From Flavobacteriales bacterium (GTDB lineage: Bacteria > Bacteroidota > Bacteroidia > Flavobacteriales_D > Crocinitomicaceae): a DNA stretch of 11,388 bases. Shown piece by piece: positions 4,742 through 11,388 of this stretch; the stretch's first letter is position 1, and every line of letters starts with the position of its first letter. The stretch is taken from NCBI GenBank assembly GCA_947462695.1, contig CANHQC010000032.1:1-11388 (forward strand). Reading direction: 5' to 3'. A model generated the notes under the pieces. It did no database searches. It saw nothing but the letters and a program-made list of their open reading frames with translations, and was not told where the DNA came from. The position numbers were made by a program, and so were the translations under genes.

Positions 4742-6148
4742 CTAGTCAATCACTTTTCCTGGATTAAGGATTCCGTTCGGATCAAAGACTTTTTTAATAC
4801 TCCGCATGATTTCCAATGATACCGCTGAAAAAGCAATATCCATATATCCTTTTTGAACCAAACCAATGCCGTGCTCGCCTGAGAGCGTCCCTCCAAGTCG
4901 AACGACCTCTTTAAACAACTCTCGAATCGCTAGAGGCAATTCATTTTCCCATTGCTCATCTGTTAAATCGCCCTTTATGATGTTGACGTGCAAATTTCCA
5001 TCACCGGCATGACCGTAACATACAGAGTGAAAACCATATTTTTTCCCAATCGATTTTACGGCATGAAGCAAATTAGGTAAGTAATAGCGCGGAACTACGG
5101 TATCCTCTTCTTTGTAAATCGATTGTGATTTTACCGCTTCTCCAACTTTTCGGCGCAAAGACCAAAGGGCATCTTTCTGTGCTTTAGATTCAGCAAATAA
5201 CAATTCATCCGTATCGAAGCGCTCAATTACCACCATGATTTTTTCGCATTCCTGCATCAATTGCTCGGGATCAAATCCATCGACTTCAATCAGCAAATGA
5301 GCGGCATGGTCTTCTTTTACATCAATCGTATAATCCTTCGTGAAATCTTGCGTCCATACCAATGCATCCCGCTCCATAAATTCGATGCCACTTGGTGTAA
5401 TTCCAGCCTGAAAAAGCGCAGCAACGGCCTCGCAAGCTTGCTCAGCATTTCGAAAAGGAACAAGCATAAGCAAATCATGCGTCGGATGTGGAATCAACCT
5501 CAGCACAATTTTCGTTATGATACCTAGAGTGCCTTCAGAACCTACAATAAGTTGTGTCAAGTTATAGCCTGTGGCATTTTTTAACACATTCGCTCCTGTC
5601 CAAATTACATCGCCGGTTGGCAAAACAACTTCAAGGTTAAGCACATAGTCACTCGTTACACCATATTTTACCGCTTTCGGTCCACCAGAGTTTTCAGCTA
5701 CATTTCCTCCAATAAAACAACTTCCTTTACTTGCTGGATCAGGCGGGTAAAAAAGTCCTTTTTCTGCAACTGCTTGTTGAAGGACTTCTGTGATTACCCC
5801 AGGTTCTGTTGTTACCTGAAGGTTTTTTTCATCTATTTCAATGATTTGATTGAATCGTTCCATGGATAAAGCCACACCACCGAATACTGGTAATGCACCA
5901 CCACTCAATCCTGTTCGTGCTCCTGAAGGTGTCACCGGAATAGTGCGCGCATTGCAATACTTCATAATTGAAGAAATCTCATCGACAGTTGTTGGATGCA
6001 AGACTACTTCTGGAAGGTAAAGAAGGTCCTCCGTTTCATCATGGCCATATTTTTCAAGGATTTCTTTTTGAGTCTGACATCTACCGGGACAAATAGATTG
6101 AAGAAATGATATATCCTCTGAATTAAGGTGTTTAAGTGATTGTAGCAT
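4742..6148 (-). CDS. FAD-linked D-2-hydroxyacid dehydrogenase/oxidase (GlcD-like)
   Basis: This 468-residue protein has the full VAO/PCMH layout. The FAD-binding domain includes PSGARTGLSGGALP (74-87), a GGNVAENSGGPKAVKYG stretch (147-163) and TGYNLTQLIVGSEGTLGI (193-210). The FAD-oxidase C-terminal domain has LRRKVGEAVK (331-340), CYGHAGDGNLHVN (377-389, H380 and H387), SGEHGIG (423-429, E425 H426) and the closing FDPNGILNPGK (455-465). The two histidines and glutamate match the metal site known from D-lactate and D-2-hydroxyglutarate dehydrogenases, so oxidation of a D-2-hydroxyacid with electrons passed to FAD and then an acceptor is expected; the substrate (D-lactate, glycolate, D-2-hydroxyglutarate) cannot be told from sequence. 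No signal peptide: cytoplasmic or membrane-associated. Its ATG lies inside the end of the upstream MBL gene (17-base overlap), indicating an operon. Confidence 0.88.
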   Translation of the reverse strand: MLQSLKHLNSEDISFLQSICPGRCQTQKEILEKYGHDETEDLLYLPEVVLHPTTVDEISSIMKYCNARTIPVTPSGARTGLSGGALPVFGGVALSMERFNQIIEIDEKNLQVTTEPGVITEVLQQAVAEKGLFYPPDPASKGSCFIGGNVAENSGGPKAVKYGVTSDYVLNLEVVLPTGDVIWTGANVLKNATGYNLTQLIVGSEGTLGIITKIVLRLIPHPTHDLLMLVPFRNAEQACEAVAALFQAGITPSGIEFMERDALVWTQDFTKDYTIDVKEDHAAHLLIEVDGFDPEQLMQECEKIMVVIERFDTDELLFAESKAQKDALWSLRRKVGEAVKSQSIYKEEDTVVPRYYLPNLLHAVKSIGKKYGFHSVCYGHAGDGNLHVNIIKGDLTDEQWENELPLAIRELFKEVVRLGGTLSGEHGIGLVQKGYMDIAFSAVSLEIMRSIKKVFDPNGILNPGKVID

Positions 6149-7529
6149 TGTATGTTAAAGTAAATGATTCGTTTAATTTAGGAATAGTAACCTTCCAACC
6201 AAGTTCATGCTGTAATTTCACACGTAACGCATCCGATTGATGGGGCTCACCGTGGTTTAAAAAAATGCGTTTTGGAGGTCGCTCGAAATGGGTTAACCAC
6301 TCCAATATTTCCGCTTGATCACCATGCGCAGAAAGGGAAGATATCGAACGGATTTGACACTTAACTTTTCGGTAATTTCCAAAGAATTTTATTTCATCGC
6401 TTCCTTCAATTATCGCTCTCCCTCGAGTTCCTTCTCCTTGAAAACCAACAAATAGCAATGTGTTTCGGTCATTTTCGATGTGGTTGTTCAGGTAATGTAA
6501 GATTCGACCTCCTTCCATCATACCGCTTCCTGCAATGACAATCTTGGTATGCTTGTCAGCAACTACTGCTCTAGATTGTTCGTAATTGGTGATGAATTTC
6601 ACATCGTCGTACATTGTGTTCAACGTAAATCGGGACAAATTTTGCCATTCTGGGTACTGTTCATACACTTTTGTTGAATTTACACCCATCGGTGAATCCA
6701 GAAAAATAGGCATCCTGGGAAGTTTATCTTCCTCGCGAAGTTGGTGAAGCAAGAAGATGATCTCTTGTGTGCGCTCTACTGCAAAACTTGGAATCATTAA
6801 AATTCCTTTGCGATCAACTGTTTCTTCAATAACTTGCAACAGTGCCAATTTCACATCATCCACATGATGAGATCGATCGCCATAAGTTGATTCCATCACA
6901 ATGTAATCAGCTTCCTTGATCTTTTGGGGTGGGTAAAGCAACATTGGTTTTGAACGGCCAATATCACCGGAAAAAACAATTTTTTGATTTTCGATGATCA
7001 ATTCGATAAACGCAGAGCCTAAAATATGGCCATTGTTGAGGAATTGAAATCGAGTTCCAGGCGCTAAGACTACCCATTCATGTAAATCGTGTGGTACAAA
7101 TTGCTCCAGTGCTATTTCCACCTCTTTTACCGTGTAGAGCGGCTCAGCACGGTCGTGTTTTGTATATACATGTCTATTTGCTCGTTCGGCATCTTCTTCC
7201 ATTATTCGTGCGCTATCCCGAAGAATAATTTCTGCCAATTGACGTGTTGGTTTAGTACAATGAATAGGTCCGCTAAACCCGTTTTTCACAAGTAATGGAA
7301 TGTATCCGCAATGATCAAGATGGGCATGAGTCAGCAGAAGCGTATCAATTGATGATTCATTTATCGGGAACTTTTCACGGTTTTTTATACGCAACTCTTT
7401 CAAACCTTGAAACAAACCGCAGTCAACAAGAATTTGTTGTTTTTCGGTTTTAATGAGGGTCTTGGAACCAGTCACGGTGCCAGCTCCTCCAAGAAATTGA
7501 ATAGTAATCTCTGCGTTTTCAGTTGCCAT
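6132..7529 (-). CDS. MBL-fold/beta-CASP/RMMBL hydrolase (RNase/CPSF73-like)
   Basis: This 465-residue cytoplasmic protein contains all metal-binding motifs of the CPSF73/archaeal-type beta-CASP group: THAHLDHCG (67-75), GHILGSA (167-173, H168), SGDIGR (187-192, D189), then the beta-CASP part with ESTYGDR (213-219), IPSFAVERTQE (246-256), AGSGMMEGGRI (333-343) with H345 nearby, and the RMMBL end with SLSAHGDQAEI (398-408, H402) and FLNHGEPHQS (423-432, H426). The complete set suggests an active two-zinc phosphodiesterase acting on RNA, as known for eukaryotic CPSF73 and related bacterial enzymes; it is shorter than, and distinct from, RNase J, lacking the extra C-terminal domain. The substrate in this organism is not known. 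It is the first gene of an operon with the overlapping flavoprotein gene. A TACTTTTG -7 box (7546-7553) lies 16 bases before the ATG. Confidence 0.88.
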   Translation of the reverse strand: MATENAEITIQFLGGAGTVTGSKTLIKTEKQQILVDCGLFQGLKELRIKNREKFPINESSIDTLLLTHAHLDHCGYIPLLVKNGFSGPIHCTKPTRQLAEIILRDSARIMEEDAERANRHVYTKHDRAEPLYTVKEVEIALEQFVPHDLHEWVVLAPGTRFQFLNNGHILGSAFIELIIENQKIVFSGDIGRSKPMLLYPPQKIKEADYIVMESTYGDRSHHVDDVKLALLQVIEETVDRKGILMIPSFAVERTQEIIFLLHQLREEDKLPRMPIFLDSPMGVNSTKVYEQYPEWQNLSRFTLNTMYDDVKFITNYEQSRAVVADKHTKIVIAGSGMMEGGRILHYLNNHIENDRNTLLFVGFQGEGTRGRAIIEGSDEIKFFGNYRKVKCQIRSISSLSAHGDQAEILEWLTHFERPPKRIFLNHGEPHQSDALRVKLQHELGWKVTIPKLNESFTLTYNATIT

Positions 7530-7545
7530 ATCAAAGTAAAAATAC

Positions 7546-7553
7546 CAAAAGTA
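7546..7553 (-). promoter_or_regulatory. Candidate -7 box for the MBL-flavoprotein operon
   Basis: On the minus strand this reads TACTTTTG, an exact TAnnTTTG match ending 16 bases before the ATG at 7529, giving a leader of about 10 bases. The -33 region has no TTTG at the right distance. Confidence 0.4.
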
Positions 7554-7606
7554 AAGCGATACTTCATGCAGGGTGAACTGGGTTATTCAACGGGACATGT
7601 GAACAA

Positions 7607-7636
7607 ACCAATGAAGTCATTTCAACGCGCATTGGT
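7607..7636. promoter_or_regulatory. 7-bp inverted repeat in divergent spacer, possible operator
   Basis: ACCAATG (7607-7613) is repeated in perfect inverse as CATTGGT (7630-7636), with 16 bases between and a 23-base centre-to-centre distance, roughly two helical turns. It lies in the 157-base spacer between the divergent MBL and thiolase genes, 26 bases upstream of the candidate thiolase -7 box, a fitting place for a dimeric regulator. Partial dyads (GGTT.TTCA/TGAA..AACC) lie beside it at 7581-7609. Confidence 0.35.
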
Positions 7637-7661
7637 CTGTGTAAAATCGGCGGATTTATAC

Positions 7662-7669
7662 TACATTTA
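7662..7669 (+). promoter_or_regulatory. Candidate -7 box for the thiolase gene
   Basis: TACATTTA differs from TAnnTTTG at the last base only and ends 18 bases before the thiolase ATG, the same short spacing seen at other promoters here. No -33 TTG at 17-20 bases is visible. Confidence 0.3.
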
Positions 7670-7686
7670 TCGCATTGAAAAAAACT

Positions 7687-8895
7687 ATGGCAAAAGAGGT
7701 TTTTATTGTTGATGGAGTTCGTACTCCAATAGGAAATTTTGGTGGTACGCTTGCTGCAGTGCGTGCGGATGATTTAGCTGCAATAGCACTTAAAGGATTG
7801 ATGAACAAATTTCCTGAATTTGATTGGTCCAACGTGGAAGATGTTATTTTAGGTTGCGCTAATCAAGCCGGTGAAGATAACCGAAACGTGGCGCGAATGG
7901 CCTCCTTACTCGCTGGATTGCCTGTTCAATTAGGTGGAGAAACTGTTAATCGCTTATGTGCTTCCGGAATGGCAGCTGTCATTAATGCTTCTCGGGCGAT
8001 AAAAGATGGGGCAGGAGATGTGTACATTGCAGGAGGTGTGGAGCATATGACACGCGGTCCGTGGGTAATATCAAAGACATCATCGGCCTTCGGACGTGAT
8101 GCTCAAATGTACGATTCATCGTTTGGTTGGCGTTTCATCAATCCAATGATGGAAGAATTGTATGGTGTGGACAGCATGGGGATGACTGCAGAAAACCTTG
8201 CCGATAAATACGGGATCGAACGTGAGGCGCAAGATCAATTTGCATCATGGTCGCAGGCCAAAGCTGCTAAAGCACAGGCAGAAGGACGATTGGCTCAGGA
8301 AATCATACCTGTTACCATTCCTCAGCGCAAAAAAGATCCAATTGTTTTTGATAACGATGAGTTTATGCGTCCCCAAACCTCAACAGAATCCCTTGCTCAA
8401 CTTCGACCAGCTTTTAAAAAAGATGGTTCGGTTACTGCTGGCAATGCTTCGGGACTTAATGATGGTGCAGCAGCTCTACTCATTGCGTCGAATGAAGCTG
8501 TAGAGCGTTTTTCGTTTAAACCAATTGCTCGGATTGTAGGGGCAGCTGTTGCGGGAGTTGAACCAAGAATCATGGGGATAGGTCCAGTGGAAGCAATTAA
8601 AAAAGTACTTTCTCGAGCTGGATTAACACTAGATCAAATGGATATCATAGAGCTCAACGAAGCTTTTGCAGCGCAAGTGTTATCATGTACGCGAGCACTC
8701 GGACTCAAAGACAACGATTCACGAATCAATCCAAATGGTGGGGCAATCGCATTAGGTCACCCGTTGGGCATGTCAGGTGCACGTATTCTTCATTCTGCTT
8801 CGCTCGAATTGCAGCGAACAGGAAAGCGTTATGCACTTGTGTCCATGTGTATTGGTGTCGGACAAGGATATGCTACAATTTTAGAACGCGTTTAA
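7687..8895 (+). CDS. pcaF: Acetyl-CoA acyltransferase, 3-oxoadipyl-CoA thiolase type (PcaF/PaaJ)
   Basis: This encodes 402 residues from the ATG at 7687; an in-frame TTG four codons earlier is less likely, as family members begin at [16 protein letters not shown]. All thiolase residues are present: nucleophile Cys91 in NRLCASGM, His358 in [16 protein letters not shown] (351-366) and Cys388 in SMCIGVGQG. The blocks [16 protein letters not shown] (56-71), GWRFINP (147-153), YGVDSM (159-164) and IPQRKKDP (211-218) follow PcaF/PaaJ closely, so cleavage of 3-oxoadipyl-CoA (or 3-oxo-5,6-dehydrosuberyl-CoA) with CoA to succinyl-CoA (or 2,3-dehydroadipyl-CoA) and acetyl-CoA is the best guess; a general 3-ketoacyl-CoA thiolase remains possible. 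Oddly, no other phenylacetate or beta-ketoadipate gene is adjacent: a lipoprotein gene follows 10 bases later, and a divergent MBL gene lies upstream. Confidence 0.88.
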   Translation: MAKEVFIVDGVRTPIGNFGGTLAAVRADDLAAIALKGLMNKFPEFDWSNVEDVILGCANQAGEDNRNVARMASLLAGLPVQLGGETVNRLCASGMAAVINASRAIKDGAGDVYIAGGVEHMTRGPWVISKTSSAFGRDAQMYDSSFGWRFINPMMEELYGVDSMGMTAENLADKYGIEREAQDQFASWSQAKAAKAQAEGRLAQEIIPVTIPQRKKDPIVFDNDEFMRPQTSTESLAQLRPAFKKDGSVTAGNASGLNDGAAALLIASNEAVERFSFKPIARIVGAAVAGVEPRIMGIGPVEAIKKVLSRAGLTLDQMDIIELNEAFAAQVLSCTRALGLKDNDSRINPNGGAIALGHPLGMSGARILHSASLELQRTGKRYALVSMCIGVGQGYATILERV

Positions 8896-8905
8896 CGATT
8901 TGCCT

Positions 8906-10486
8906 ATGCGTAATTTCTCACTACTTATTATATGTCTATTTCTTCTGATTTCATGCAGAAAGGAAAAAGCAAAATGGGATACTGCTTGGGTAGCTCCTAT
9001 TGTAAATGACACCTTGAATTTGACCAATTTAGTCAACGATTCTACGTTGACGGTCTCCTCTTCTGGGTATTATGAGGTTGATTTGACCCGAACGCTCATT
9101 GATTGGGGTATTGAAAATATAGTGACAATTCCGGATACGTCTATTGAGCATACGTTTGTTAGCGTTGTACCGAGTTTAAGCGTTCCACCCGGATTTAGTT
9201 TTGTAAATGAGGTGGAAGAGCACGAGTTAAATGTGCAGGATGTCCAATTGAAAAAAATACGGGTGAGTTCGGGAACAATAGAGATGAAAGTTTTCAATCC
9301 ATTACCTACGAAAGCATTTTTTACCGTTCAGTTGCCCGGTGTGGTTAAAAATGGTATCGAATTTCAAGAGCAATATGCCGTTTTAGGAGGAACAACTACA
9401 AATCCTGGGATTCAAACAGCCACACTTGATTTGTCCGGTTACGAATTGGATTTAACGGGCGATACAGGAGGCGAGTACAATAAATTACAATCGAGATTAA
9501 TTATTAGTACAGATCCTGTTGGACCAACGGTTACGTTGACAGATGCGCAAGAATTTAATGTAGAGGCAAAATTTTTAGGAATTAAAGTTGATTACGCTAG
9601 GGGTTATTTTGGAAATAAAGTAGTGCAAGAATCTAACGAATTACTGATTGATTTTTTATCGATGGTTACAAACGGAAGCATCGATATCCCAAGTCCTCAG
9701 TTGCAGTTGATTATTACCAACGGAATGAAAATAGCTGCTTCTGCAACTGTAAATGGATTGTCTAATACGAACTACTCAGGAACGACAATTGATCTGTCGA
9801 GTTCGACAATCGGAACACCTCTTTTTATTGATCCAGCAACCGGTTCATGGAATACCTTAACGAATTCAACAAAAACCATTTCGTTTACTTCTTCCAATAG
9901 CAATTTAGAGTCGTATTTGGAGAATTTAGGAAACAAACATACCATTGATTACCGCCTTGAACTGAATCCATGGGGCAATGTTTCAGGAGGATGGAATGAA
10001 ATTTTTCCTTCGAGTAGATTTAAAGTGCAATTCAATGCACAAATGCCGCTTGCTGTTGGGGCAGATGGACTAACGCTTCGAGACACATTTGATTTCAAAC
10101 TCAAACAAAATACAGATGCTACGCATATTTCATCTGGCGAATTGGTGCTGACAGCGAATAATGCATTCCCGTTTTCATCGAAAATCAACTTGATTTTACT
10201 CGACGAAAATGGTGTGAGTTTAGGTGAAGTCAATGGCAATAACGACGTGGCATCTTCTGTTGGCGGTACTGCAAATTCATCCGGATTACTCGTATCTACA
10301 AGCGAGGTTGTTTTTTCATTACCGGAATCATTACTCTCTAAGCTCAGCGAAGTAAAATTTGTTGCAGTTCAAGCTGAATTCAACACACCCGATGCGGCTG
10401 GAGTGAATGTGCAACAATCTATTCCCTTTGGTGCATTCATGGCTGTAAAATTGAAAGCGCGAATGAACGTAAATGTAATTCTATGA
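8906..10486 (+). CDS. Large lipoprotein of unknown function, paired with outer-membrane barrel
   Basis: This encodes 526 residues from the ATG at 8906 (an in-frame TTG at 8900 is less likely). The signal peptide is short, with lipobox LISC and lipidated Cys17, followed by Arg-Lys-Glu-Lys, charged residues that in Bacteroidota often go with outer-membrane and sometimes surface export. The mature part opens with KWDTAWVAPIVNDTLNL, a start I recall from uncharacterised Flavobacteriales lipoproteins, and continues as Ser/Thr/Asn-rich, beta-strand-dominated sequence with no cysteine, catalytic motif or obvious internal repeats. Long alternating hydrophobic strands and a GGTANSSG-type loop near the end suggest an all-beta, immunoglobulin- or LEA-like fold. 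It starts 10 bases after the thiolase stop and overlaps the next start codon by 4 bases (ATGA), so the barrel downstream is almost surely co-translated and probably a partner. No function can be assigned. Confidence 0.75.
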   Translation: MRNFSLLIICLFLLISCRKEKAKWDTAWVAPIVNDTLNLTNLVNDSTLTVSSSGYYEVDLTRTLIDWGIENIVTIPDTSIEHTFVSVVPSLSVPPGFSFVNEVEEHELNVQDVQLKKIRVSSGTIEMKVFNPLPTKAFFTVQLPGVVKNGIEFQEQYAVLGGTTTNPGIQTATLDLSGYELDLTGDTGGEYNKLQSRLIISTDPVGPTVTLTDAQEFNVEAKFLGIKVDYARGYFGNKVVQESNELLIDFLSMVTNGSIDIPSPQLQLIITNGMKIAASATVNGLSNTNYSGTTIDLSSSTIGTPLFIDPATGSWNTLTNSTKTISFTSSNSNLESYLENLGNKHTIDYRLELNPWGNVSGGWNEIFPSSRFKVQFNAQMPLAVGADGLTLRDTFDFKLKQNTDATHISSGELVLTANNAFPFSSKINLILLDENGVSLGEVNGNNDVASSVGGTANSSGLLVSTSEVVFSLPESLLSKLSEVKFVAVQAEFNTPDAAGVNVQQSIPFGAFMAVKLKARMNVNVIL

Positions 10487-11388
10487 AAGGAGTAATTGCG
10501 CTATTTAGTTCGTTATTCTGCTTGTCAGCATTTGGACAGCATGTACTTCCTCTTCAAATGGACACTGCTCGTTTATCCAATGAAATCCTTTTCTACGGAC
10601 AGGGTGAATATGCCGCAAGTGCCATTCAACGACAACTGTCATCTGCTCTATTATTTGGAGGTGACATAACTACTGAAATGAAAGACCTGTCATTCAATCG
10701 GCATAAATCTGTGAATAGAATAGGTGGTGAGTTAGGTGGCGAATTTGAATATAGAAACTACAAGGATTCTATTTTTCGTCCTAATTTGGGATGGTTAGTT
10801 AAGGTAGGTACGTCAAATTATGCATCTGCGGCTTATTCAACGGATTTATTTGGATTAGCTTTTTACGGTAATGAGCAGTATCTGGGATCATCCGTTGAAT
10901 TCTCAGGAACCAAATTTCAATACGCAGGTTGGCTGAAAGCGGGAATTGGATTAGTCGATAAGGTAACCAAATCAAGTGTTTCATTGAATGCCTATGGGAT
11001 TACGTCTTTCGCTCAAGGAGAATTTGCCGCGGGAAGTGTTTACCAAACCCTTGAAGGCGATTCACTTCATGTGGAGTTGGATGGCACGGTCGAATATGCT
11101 GGATCCAATGCGTTTATAAAAGGGTGGGGCGTTGGTCTGGATGCAGATATTCGCATTCCTGTTCAACTTATGGGAGACCAGGTTTCGTACATTCAGTTGA
11201 TGGCTAAAAACCTGGGCATTGCATTTTTAACTGAGCCAGTAACTCAGTATTCTCTTGCGACTTCCATCGGATTCAAGGGATTCACCTTTGATGAATTGAT
11301 TGGATCTTCCTCGTTGTTCTCAGCTTCAACCAATTGGAAAGATAGCCTGGGTATTGATTCGAGTCAGGTAAAAACGTCATTCTTCTTA
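10483..11388 (+). CDS. DUF5723-like outer-membrane beta-barrel protein, 3' end outside window
   Basis: The first 302 residues are visible; the frame is open to the right edge. The start ATG overlaps the lipoprotein stop (ATGA). A signal peptide is present: MKGVIALFSSLFCLSAFGQ, with likely cleavage after Gly18 before Gln19. The rest alternates hydrophobic/aromatic strands with short turns, and the segment GWGVGLDADIRIPV (about 206-219) followed by VSYIQLMAKNLGIAFL and a YSLATSIGFKGFTFDEL stretch resembles the DUF5723 layout, in which a G-D-x-G strand precedes a v-DLG-i motif and an F-x-G-F strand. DUF5723 members are large Bacteroidota outer-membrane proteins, usually over 400 residues, with no defined role. 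Barrel nature is fairly sure, the family less so. Coupling with the upstream lipoprotein suggests the two form one envelope complex. Confidence 0.68.
   Translation, partial: MKGVIALFSSLFCLSAFGQHVLPLQMDTARLSNEILFYGQGEYAASAIQRQLSSALLFGGDITTEMKDLSFNRHKSVNRIGGELGGEFEYRNYKDSIFRPNLGWLVKVGTSNYASAAYSTDLFGLAFYGNEQYLGSSVEFSGTKFQYAGWLKAGIGLVDKVTKSSVSLNAYGITSFAQGEFAAGSVYQTLEGDSLHVELDGTVEYAGSNAFIKGWGVGLDADIRIPVQLMGDQVSYIQLMAKNLGIAFLTEPVTQYSLATSIGFKGFTFDELIGSSSLFSASTNWKDSLGIDSSQVKTSFFL

Noticed and set aside
7407..7712. Plus-strand 101-codon open frame over the MBL start and the divergent spacer
   Set aside because: It is antisense to conserved MBL residues and overlaps the thiolase start in another frame; no recognisable protein features.
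8198..8503. 101-codon frame inside the thiolase gene
   Set aside because: It lies in another frame of a clearly conserved thiolase and gives a low-complexity basic product, so it is a shadow.
9949..10239. Minus-strand 96-codon frame inside the lipoprotein gene
   Set aside because: Serine/leucine-rich antisense product with no start signal; explained by codon usage of the sense gene.
1..11388. CRISPR array, insertion sequence, prophage or defence system
   Set aside because: No regularly spaced repeats, transposase or integrase motifs, terminal inverted repeats or known defence domains were seen; the gene content is mostly core-like.

Overview
The window looks like a chromosomal segment of a Bacteroidota bacterium, most likely Flavobacteriales (a Fluviicola/Crocinitomicaceae/Cryomorphaceae-like lineage). 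This is inferred from AT-leaning coding sequence, repeated matches to the Bacteroidota promoter -7 element TAnnTTTG close to start codons, hardly any Shine-Dalgarno sequences, and families typical of the phylum: a DUF4924 protein, a lipidated OmpH/Skp-like protein, a SiaC/DUF1987-type protein, a DUF5723-like beta-barrel and an SdiA-regulated-type propeller. I see no rRNA, tRNA, CRISPR array, insertion sequence or phage gene. No gap between genes exceeds about 230 bases, so the DNA is almost fully coding.

Layout from left to right. (1) 1-806 minus: 5' part of an SdiA-regulated-like beta-propeller gene, cut by the window edge. A 226-base divergent spacer with several palindromic elements separates it from (2) 1033-1701 plus, a small secreted beta-barrel protein. 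(3) 1698-2624 minus: a eukaryotic-like Ser/Thr kinase with an HCD instead of HRD catalytic loop, whose stop codon overlaps that of the barrel gene. (4) 2873-3268 plus: a SiaC-family protein divergent from the kinase, in which the expected phospho-accepting threonine is isoleucine. (5-7) 3322-4738 plus: a tight three-gene operon of a small conserved protein, an OmpH-like lipoprotein and a DUF4924 protein. (8-9) 7529-4742 minus: a two-gene operon, an MBL/beta-CASP/RMMBL hydrolase followed with a 17-base overlap by a GlcD/D-2-hydroxyacid-dehydrogenase-like flavoprotein. (10-12) 7687-11388 plus: a PcaF/PaaJ-type thiolase, then a 526-residue lipoprotein, then a translationally coupled DUF5723-like outer-membrane barrel running off the right edge.

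Much of the content is housekeeping or envelope function: outer-membrane proteins, a periplasmic chaperone-like lipoprotein, D-hydroxyacid oxidation and CoA-thioester cleavage. The most unusual part is the kinase/SiaC divergent pair. SiaC proteins are known elsewhere as phospho-switches controlling a diguanylate cyclase. Here the protein has lost the canonical phospho-site and sits beside a Ser/Thr-kinase-fold protein with a different architecture from SiaB. It is a candidate for a rewired or constitutive signalling module, but that is inference from position and one residue only.
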